Shown piece by piece: positions 38,070-48,725 of a DNA stretch of 64,000 nucleotides (position 1 is the first letter of the stretch; the number at the start of each line of letters is the position of its first letter). This DNA comes from Diadema setosum. Lineage: Eukaryota > Echinodermata > Echinoidea > Diadematoida > Diadematidae. A program made the position numbers and the translations under genes. The notes under the pieces were generated by a model. The model worked only from the letters and a program-made list of their open reading frames with translations. It made no database searches and was not told the origin of the DNA. The stretch lies in the NCBI RefSeq assembly GCF_964275005.1, contig NC_092702.1, positions 33,827,816 to 33,891,815 on the forward strand, given 5' to 3'.

Positions 38070-41000
38070 ATTGAACTCTGCAATACATCTTGCAAAACTA
38101 TGTCTGCCGATTCTGTAGCTCCTTTACATGTATCAGTGTTTTTTGTGAGTGAATATATGCTACTGTCATACATTGTATGTACAGTACATATAATATGCGT
38201 CAATAATGTGCACAGCTATATTTACCACATTTTTTCCTTTCATCAATTTCACATTTTTCACACAGGAAAACATTCAAAACTAAGCACTCTGAGAGCACAG
38301 ACCTCCGCCAAGCATGCAGCTCATTTCCGCAACTGATCTTGTTCTTCCTAGAGATATCAGTGATTTTCATCCATACGTAGGATTGTGTGCTGAAAGTCGC
38401 CCGATTTCCAAATATAGAAGCCTTTGTTACGTCATAAACCCTCAGATGCACGGCCCGCTTCGCCCTAGCAGAAATTAGAGCATGCACTTTGGCACACACT
38501 TTGGCACGCACTTTTGTGCGCGCATGCAAACCTCAAATACGCGCAACCTGAACTCCCAAGTTCATTGACCCTTCCTGCCAAATTATCAAAAATCCTTCAT
38601 AAATTCCCAAAAAATTCTCAGATCACTACCAAAAGTTAATCGTTTGTTACTTGTGTCATTCTCAACCTTTCCTGCAAGTTTCATCCCAATCCGTTAACTA
38701 CTTTTTGAGTTATTTTGCACATGGATGAACAAACGGTAACAAAAACATAACCTCCTCCCTTGGCGGAGGTAATAACACAGTAACACCAGATTTGTGACAG
38801 AAGAATTACACAATCTACTATGTCTGCAGATTATCCTAGTATTGTTTTGAAAGCAGAAATTCTAAAGAATTTGATAGGGTTGAAGTTTTAGGTGGTATGG
38901 AATTATTAAATGGTATTGTTAAATTCTAACACATCAGAATGGCTAATCACTTCTAACATCCAGCTGAATCCCTGCTTGGCAAACTGCTTGGCACACTCTC
39001 TTATTGCCACAAACTAGCATTAGACTGACATGAAACATATGAGTGGGACTGTAAGGGCAGCAGCAATTCTGCTTAACCCACCACCTAGGCTTCAGTTTCT
39101 GTACCCGTTCACATGGGTGAACCAACATTTAAGAATTTTTAGCTGGCAGAAATGTATCAATACATTGCTTTGAAAGTGATTGCTATACAGAATCAGAGTG
39201 TATGTGAGTTTTGTCCTAGTAGCTGATATTACAGGATATTTCCACTGGCAAGATCATTATCACATGGTACTGGTAGTTGTTATATTCATGTTCGTGGTAG
39301 TTGTTGAATTCATGTTCATGGAGCACAGCAGTGAACACAGAAATGTACACATGCATGTTACATGATCAGAGTTGATATGTTTACAGGTTGATAACTTTGC
39401 TAATAGCACCCAGATCGCAGAATTCCCACAAATAACCCCAGGAAAACAGGTACGGTATGAAGTCTCATTTGAAAGATTGTCTAAATTATGAGTTTGAGGT
39501 GACAAAAAATGATTTCAAGTATCAAAACTAAATGCAATCATAAAATTCGCTTTGTGTTTGCTCTGTATTGTGGGCTGCTCAGGTACAGCCCTGTCGCGAT
39601 TTATACAGCGACTGGGCTGTGTATACGTGTAGTTAGTGTACAGCTAGTGTATTTACATATACTGTGTATGCACAGCCCTGTACAGTGTACTTACATAATA
39701 TGTGTATGCACAGCCCTGTCACATCATTATCACAGCAAGTCAAGACTGGTACTCTTTGTGGTCTCAGTCTGGTGGCCCCTGGCATCCTGGCATCAGGCCC
39801 CCTGCCTTGGGACCGCACTTAGGCTCCTGGCCTCGGCCCGGCCTTGGGCCCCTGGGCCACTGGGCCCGGGCCCACTTGGGTTATGGGCCCCTGGGCCTGG
39901 GTCCACTTGGGCTCTGGGCCCCTGGTTCCGGGCTAAGGCCCGTGGCCTTGGGTCCGGCCTTAGGCCCCGCCTTTGGCCCGGCTGTACTTTGTACATGGTC
40001 TATGGAAATCAAGCTTGTCTGTAACTGTATAATTACAAATAATTACAAATAATCACAAACAATCAATCAGGTCCGTACTACATACAGGATTATATGAATA
40101 TATAAATATATGAATATATATATATGATTTATATGAATATATAGATATATGAATATATATATGAATTATATGAATATATAGATATATGAATATATATATG
40201 ATTTCTATGAATATATATATGAATTATATGAATATATAGATATATGAATATATATATATATGTGAATATATAAATGTGATCAGGCATTCTGTTACGGTTT
40301 CGGATCTGCAGTCACTCATATATAACAAATTTTATGCATGTATAAATGGCATACATTCATGTGTACAGTATGCTACATGTACTTGATTGAACCAGCCAAT
40401 GGAGAGAGATCACACCATTGAACAATACCTGAAAGACATGTACAGTTCAATGATTCAAGAGGTATGCAGCCCTCTTCAGACTGTATGTGGTAGTATTGCT
40501 GGTAAATTACTGACATACAAAGTCAAAAGTATATAAAAATGGTGGTCATGGTAAGGTATGCCATGCAGGGAACTCCAAGGATAGTTCGTATATACAGTAT
40601 ACAAATAATGACTGCTATGAGGGGCACAGTTAAAATTATGGGCCCAAGGTGATGTCAAAACCGTAACTAGGCCCGAAGCGAAGCTGAGGGCATGGTTATG
40701 GTTTTCACATCACCGAGGGCCTACATAATTTTAACTGTGCCCCGAATATCAAGCAGTCATTATTTGTTTTATATACCGAAAATATAGATTCCGAAATATA
40801 GATACCGAAAATATAAATTCTAGTTTCTTTTACAGCACTCGTAATCAATGCTGATCGACAGCGCGGCGGTCATATCATCATTGGTGCGTACATAATATGA
40901 GTGATCATCATGTGTACAGTGTACGGGGTCGCGACTGTCTTCAAACCTATTTACACACACAGGGCACAGTGACCACTAGTCTCTTTTACAGCACGCTGAT

Positions 41001-44000
41001 CGAATGCGCGAGGGTCGTATCATTGGCGCGTACATATGAGCGATCTATGTGTACCGGGTCGCGACTGTCTACAAACTTATTTACAGGGCACAGTTATTTA
41101 CTGTGCCCCGGTGCCGGGCACAGTAAATCAAAAATCGGGCACAGCTATTTTAATGACTCCGCTTTTAACCAATCAGATGGGAGGATTCTATAATGAATGA
41201 GGTATATAATATACAAGAACACCTGTACCTGATGTAACAAAGTAATTTCATAAGTCTCATTCGTTGAAGAATCTTATGCTTTATTGCCGATATGACAAGA
41301 TGCACAATAAACTGAGAAAGTTTCAACGGTCCAAAGTAGCGAACAATGTTCCCCTGTAAGTGCATGTGCATTTCTTTTTTTTTTTTAATATTTGAATGGC
41401 TTTCTAACAAAGGATTGCTACATGTACAGGACTATGGTATGTTTACTACCATTTCCTGTTACATGTACATATAGTTACCTGTAATGTGTAAAGTCTTTCT
41501 GAACCTGAACCAGTCTACCGGTACATTAAAAAATTTTGCTCAGAGCTTTGTAGTACTGCACATGCACATACAAAGTGGTTGCATGTTATTCATGTCTAGC
41601 TTTTTTATAAGCCATGATTTCATGTAAAATTCATATTTAGTGTGAAATCTACATGAACACAATGAACACTATTGCTGAACTGATCAAAAGGTAGCTTGTT
41701 ATATGTTGCAGTTGACTGTGAAAAGGCCTACAAGCAGGTGTATGTGCTTAAATGAGAAAAGGAGAAAATATGGCTAAACAAGACTCTTGAAGCCTGTCAG
41801 CACTCGCGGAAATGAGAAGGTCATGTGACTAAGACCATGTCTTCCTATTCGCAAGTGATGCAGCCCATGGGTGTTATATTTGAGCGATCTATGTGAGGAC
41901 CACTCAAGTCAAGTTTAGTGAACTCCATTCTAGCATAGAGACAAGCTGAAATCTGATGAACCGAGACCACGGTACATGGGGTATTGATTTTCTTCACATG
42001 ATACTTTGATGGACACATGAAGACATTGCAGTGCCACAGTTTAAGGTTGGAATCTTTTGTTTTTAAGTGATCCAATTACAGGGAGATCTTTGTATTGACT
42101 TTCACTCTTACTTTAGCATTCTCCAACGCATGGTAAAAACACTTGTATGTTTGGGCCACTAATTAAATCTGTTGGGCTTTGGAATGGCATTTTCATTTTC
42201 AGATGCTATCAAAATTCAAGTAGAAGAGGACAAGACAGAAGTAGATCCCCCTACACTGTTTGTAATTTAAATACTATTACAAAGATTTCAATAATACTTG
42301 TAAACTACAACATTTCCATTATTCCCATAACTAAAAATGAAAAAAAAAAATCCATTACACAGTTATCATGTACCAAGGCACATGGTGTCTTCAGATATTT
42401 TATATGCTCACAAGACACGTATCTTCACACTTACTTTGATTTTATAAAAAAGACAACGAGAACTCCAGGATTCGTTTTGTTTTGTTTTGTTTTGTTGTGG
42501 TTTTGTTGTTGTGGTTTTGTTGTTATTGTTTTTTATGAACCAAGCTGTTTAAAGTACCTTGAAGCATTCTGGACAAGCAAAAAGAAAACATGTAAACTGT
42601 AGAGAATGTGCATATTATGGAGGTACACAAGTAATAAATACTGCACTGGAGAAAAAAAAAAACTGACCTTCCAGAACCAGTGGTGCTTGGTCATCACATA
42701 GCGGACCTCCCTGTAGTGACCATAGCTGTCCGGATGTTCCCAGTTGTTACATCTTGTTTGTCTTGCTCTAAACAAAAATAGAACAACAACAAAACACAAC
42801 CAGTTAAAATCAAGAATTGTCCACAATACAAGTTGTATTTGAAATTAACTATTCTCTTCCCTTTATTTTTTGACTGAACATACAATGTATTACCACAAAA
42901 TATTCTAGAGCTATTAGCAAGTAAAGGGCATTTGTTCATAATGTTTTACAGTAAATTCTTACTGCCAGAAAATCACTGTAATTCACATGCAAAAATAATA
43001 GTGAATATACATTGTATATAAAGTACTGTACGAGCTGAAATTTTCGCGCACAGATATTTTCGCGAATTGCTACTACATGAAGGAGGACATTTTCCCGTGT
43101 TGTTAATTTCACGGTTGCGAGGTCTAACTGTACTTATCTATTCGCACGTTGTTATTTTCGCGTGTTGTTATTTTCGCGGTTTAAAGGCGATTCGCGAAAT
43201 TCGCGAAAATAAAACCACCGCGAAAATTTCAGCTCGTACAGTATATGAACTTGATGCAAACATACACAAAGAATACCAGAATGAAAGTGAGATTTTCATA
43301 TTTTGAACATCTGCTATCATAGAAATCAGTCAGAAACTATGTAAATATTACATCCATGAAGAAAATGCTAAATCACATCTGCCTAGCTGGATAGTACAAG
43401 ATTTGATATACTGGTCATTTATACATTCTAAGACATTACCAATTTAGGGAACACATTCTTAATGGTTTCACTAATGCACTCACATGCTTAATGTTTGTAA
43501 TTTGTCACAATTTGTTCTTTCTAACTTTTTATTAGAGCATTACAAGCAGTGTAGGTGTCGCTTTTATTGAAAAATAATGTGATCATAATCACGATATTGG
43601 AGAACATTCATTAAAATCTGTTTAAATCATCACCAACATTAGTAACTGCAAGAGAAAAAACACACATATTTGCTTTAATAAAGAAGGACTTGCTTAATGA
43701 CATTAAAATGTGCATTCAACTGACAAGGGTAAAATAAACACTAGAAAGTGAGTAAAAGTATCACAAATTCAACATTCATTATCCTATTCATTTTTAAAAC
43801 ACCCACTTCATATTCTATCTGTGTGTCATGGTATAAGAAATTGCATAGATTCTTTTTTAATGCCAAAATTGATCACTGCACTGTTACAGAAATTTGCCCA
43901 TGCAATGCAGAACAAACATAAAGTTTGCGTACAACTGAGGTCTTATGCAGTCATGTGTAACTGACTGAACATCACAAACGTGTGTACACAGCGTGAGAAA

Positions 44001-47000
44001 TACAGGTGTGAGCAAACATAGAATACTGTTTCTACACTGTGGTATATGTCAGACCTTAGGAAAAATATGGGTGAACAAGTTATCTATTTTTGTAGATGAA
44101 AGCCACGTGGCAATTAAAATCACTATGCGTTGACGGTTATACAGGATGTCTAGGGTATCTTGAGAAATTACGATACATTGCACATCATTTGAAGTTACAT
44201 GTAATATGACTGTAAGCTCATTGTGTAAATATGAATATGGTTTGTTATAATGATTACAATAATAATAGTTAAAATGATAATGATAATAATTCTATAAGAA
44301 TGACAATGGTGACAATCACGATAATGTTGATAATATAATTACCGGTACTAATAAAAATTAAAAAAAATTTATTATCATTACCATCATTACTTTTACCATT
44401 AATTGTTGAAATCATTTTATCTACAGTATGCACAGTATAATCATCACCTACTGTACATCATGCTAATACTGAAACATACAATGTATAGTTATCGTGTGTA
44501 TATCGTCAACTCTTAATACATTCAGTCAGTCTTAATATAAAACCCAGATGTGAAATAAAACTGAAAGACAGCATATAGGAGAATAGCTACAGGGATCTAC
44601 ATCTTTTTTCTTTATTTTTTTTTTTTTTTTAAGATTGTTTATGTCAGCCCACATAGGTATTTCCCACTAAATGCAAAAACCGTGTCTCTTTCAGTGATTT
44701 CATTACACTGAAAGAAACCCTGGAATGCTTGGGCTGATAATTATGATGAATTGCTTTGTCCTGATTATTGAATAAAGCTTTAAAGAATCATTTCCCAGCA
44801 TTGCAGTGTGCTGATGTAAAGAGAGCATCCTGGGATTGATTCAAACAAAACCAAAGGTGGTCTTACGCAAACTTGACAAGTTACCATATAATTTAAAGTA
44901 AATTTATCACCACTCCCAATTTGAACTCAATGATGCATTGCCCTACATATCATCCAGTGTAATTGTAATCTGGACCCACACTACAGATCCAATTTGAATG
45001 TTCAGTCAATATACTGTACACCTGGAAATTTGAGTAGCCCATTTCTACTCTGTGTATTGCTTGACTGTGTATTCAACTTGACAAGTTGACTCATTAATAG
45101 CAAGTTGGCTCCTAATTGGTTTAGTCATCTCAACTACTGCAATTACAAGCCAATTTGTCTGGTTTCCTGCCAAGAAAATAACCAACACATCTCTAAATTA
45201 CAAACTGTATATAAAGTATATGGCACAGTGAAGCAAACGCCTACGATGTAGACATGTGCATACACACACATGCACGCACTCGCATGCACACATCGTATGC
45301 ATACGTAGTACGAGAGACTGATTACCCTGGGAATAGAAACAATGCATGTTCTACTTAAATAACGCAACACTATGCCAGCTACAGTACCAGAATACTGTTC
45401 CTGAGCATCACCTACAATTTGTACCAGTGACAACACGTAGCAACAGAAAAGTTGCATAATACACATAAAAGCTGTATGACTATTCTAAAATGCTTGCACC
45501 TCTTAACACAGTTGTCAACTCAGGCTTCACACCAAACAGTAAGCTTGAATGATTAAAGGGATCATACAGTTTTGGTTGAGACCTAATTTCAGGTTTCTAA
45601 CATTTTTTGGTGAGATAATGAGAAACCTCTTATGAAATATGAAAGAGCATGTAATTCTATGAGAAATTCAATGTTTATTTGATGAAAATTGGTTTTGAAA
45701 TGGCTGAGATATCAAAAAAAGAGCGATTCTAAATCGCTTTGTTGTACTTTGTTTTTGGATGTTTCAGTCATTCCAAACTCGATTTTCATCAAATAAACTT
45801 TGAATTGCTCTTAAAATGGTATGCTCTGTACTATATCATAAGTGTTTTCTTGGTATCTTGCAAAAAGTTAAAAGCCCAATTCTAATCTCTACCAATACTG
45901 TACCATCCCTTTAATGTCTGGTTCCTGTTTCACGCCATGCCCTCAACTTGGTTTTTGTTTTTTTTCTGGTCATGTAAAGCTATGAGCCCTCAAGACACCA
46001 TGAATGCAAGTTGATTTTAAAAGCTCATCACAGGTCATTAAAGGCATTAATCTATCTCTTACCGAATGATATTTATGTCCATTTGGCTGACAGGCAAGTT
46101 ACACGAGGTTTTACAGTACATCGTACTGTTACCTGGGATCTCACTCTCTCTCATTCTTTGTATGACAAGATGGTGTACTGTGTACATTTTGTAAGTTTTT
46201 CATATTTGATTATAGGTGTCATAAGTACTGAAGTACAGTTAAACCTGCAAACAACACCTGCTTCAGGCAAACACAAAATTTGGGTGTTATAGATAAGTGG
46301 CACACCTAGTTTGCTGTTTTAGACAGATGTGACATGGTAGCTTATCACTTTGACAGACATCTTCATTGCTCCATACATTGTAATTACGTGCATGTCAACT
46401 ATACATCGTACATATCCACACTAGAATGTCATTGTCAATTGTGGTTAAAAAGCTATCCCCCACTGGGTGGCTGTTGTGCATCCTTTCCGATCATCCAATA
46501 TAAAATCTACCAATATGTGGTCGCTGGTTGTGTTTAGCAAGTTACTTACACACTGTACAAGATAACCCATTTCATCACAATTTCTTTGTTGGGATATCAA
46601 TCTGGTCACTATCACAGCGGGTTTTGACTGTACTGCATACTGCACGTGTATAGTTGTTTACAATTCAGACTTCAATGAATCAGTACATCTACAACACTGT
46701 ATATGACTTACAATGTGTTAAACCTTGAATCACAAAACATATAAAAAGTCAACAGATTTTTGTTGTTAAAAGGTCAAATTTTGAAAAAGCTCATTTTCAG
46801 ACTTTTTAAAATTATACACATGGGCATATACTCATCAAAATAGGATGTCCAAAAATCACTTAAATAAATGATAACAAATCCAACCTGTCTGAATGAACCG
46901 ATCTTCAGAAAAGGGGCTTTGAAGCTACAGGTGTATTTGAGGAAGTATAACTGTACATGCATGCAGATTCGTCCATTATTTTGCAGCATTTTATGGGTTA

Positions 47001-47436
47001 AAAAAGGGATATGTGCAACTACAGTGTCGATGGCAACCACCACAATAAAGGGATTATCAGATTAGCCTCAAGGTTGGTGCACTCAATAACAGTCTATTGT
47101 ACAATTGCTGGAGAGCATAAAGCCACTGTCGACAATTTTTTCGCTTTCTGTACAGGTTCAAGGAGTATTTCTATGCCAAACCACGTTAGATTTGAAGTTT
47201 GATAGAGTAATCTCAGACTTACAGCAAAACAGAATGATGGGAGTTTCATCAAAATAGTACTCGAAATGTAGTAAGGTTACCGAATCACAAAGTTTCATAT
47301 GTTTTCACTAAATAGTTGTTTTGGTGACAACCACACATTTTAAATTGTATGCAAATTACCTTTAAAAAAAGGTAAAGATAAATTCACTTACTTGGTTTAC
47401 ACACAAATATAATATTTTTACAGACTGTTTCATGGG

Positions 47437-47470
<34 letters not shown>

Positions 47471-48689
47471 TGATGTGAAAGATGCATACCATGTACTTAA
47501 ATTTTACTGTTTGTTCTGACTTGAAAAATAAATGTTCAAAGAATCTGTGACCACAGTGTTTCCTTCAAGTAAAAAGCTGAGCACTGAACAAGTCAATATC
47601 ATAAATATGATGACTGGCAGTAGAGAGAATACACAGACTGATCCATGTGAAGGCACTAAAATGCTATTTTAGGGGTGTTATAAGTCCGGAGAGGAAGTCA
47701 CTTAGAGACTTACAAATTTGCCAGAATAGCATGTCATACCCCGAGGCAACAACATTGTGCATCTTATCCACCAACAAATATCTGCTAATATCAGGTGTGT
47801 TGATTTTTAATCATCTTGTGAGTTTCATGTTCCTTCAACTGTAGAGTTTTGTCGTAGCCATTTCCTTAGCATTACCAAGGAGCCCAAATTTAGTTGACTA
47901 ACTATGCTGCAGCGGTGCACAGACTACGTCTTTGTGCCTCATACTCACAGTCAATGCTACTTCCCTCAGTGGCTTTTCGTTTTATACCACAAAGCAGAAA
48001 ATTCAGAGAAATATCATGCTCGTTGAAGAACATAGCAAATGGTTCTAATTCTATTATCACATGATTACGTGTATGTCTATCCGATCAGTGAATGGTATTT
48101 GACTCGCCACTACATACATTTGTAATATTTTCTGCCAAAGTGTCCTTGCACTTCTTACTTTTCTCTTGTGATGTCCCTTGGGCAATCTTTTGGGTCCATT
48201 CCAGGAAACTCGTTCTGATACACTTGCAATGAGTAGGGGTAGAATATTTGCATCATCTGTGGTAAAAAGAAAAGCAAAACAAATATATTTAGAGGAAATT
48301 TTAAACATTACCTATTCAAAACTGATAACAACAACAACAACAATGACAAAGAACAAAGTAGTGGCCTGTTTCATGCCCTGATAATTTCTCTGTTTTCTTG
48401 CTGAGCAGACCAACGCATATATATAAATACATTTGTATATATGATTAAGGGAATTTCTCAACATCCTGGTCTGTCTGTATGTCTGTCTAGCTCACTCTCT
48501 GTTCTTATGTCTTTCTCTCTCTGCAAGTATACATCTCAAATGACATATGGGTATTGCATCGAGAGAGAGGGAGAGGAAAAAAGTTTCAGCTGATTCAATA
48601 TTACCTGATAATTAAATGAAATCGAGAAAAAGTGTTCAATATTCAATCTGTAAATTCAGCATTATTGAAGATTAAATGTCTTGCCAAAA

Positions 48690-48725
<36 letters not shown>

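Larger units (their letters stand above)
28000..42667. other. MGAT2 intron between exons 3 and 4
   Basis: 14.7 kb, the largest intron, made largely of repeats listed separately between 28080 and 41215. The stretches 28725-32400 and 41220-42660 show no recognisable gene or element beyond homopolymers (e.g. T-run near 29526-29539). Confidence 0.8.
42768..48158. other. MGAT2 intron between exons 2 and 3
   Basis: 5.4 kb. Contains foldbacks 43024-43243 and 45555-45914, a possible element at 46233-46632, degenerate (AAT/ATG) repeats at about 44240-44400, a T-run near 44615-44630 and (AC)n at 47438-47468. No gene. Confidence 0.8.

Noticed and set aside
39509..40024. 171-residue open frame, the longest on the plus strand apart from repeats
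   Set aside because: Its second half is a translation of the GGGCCC minisatellite, which is open in several frames on both strands; the first half shows no family.
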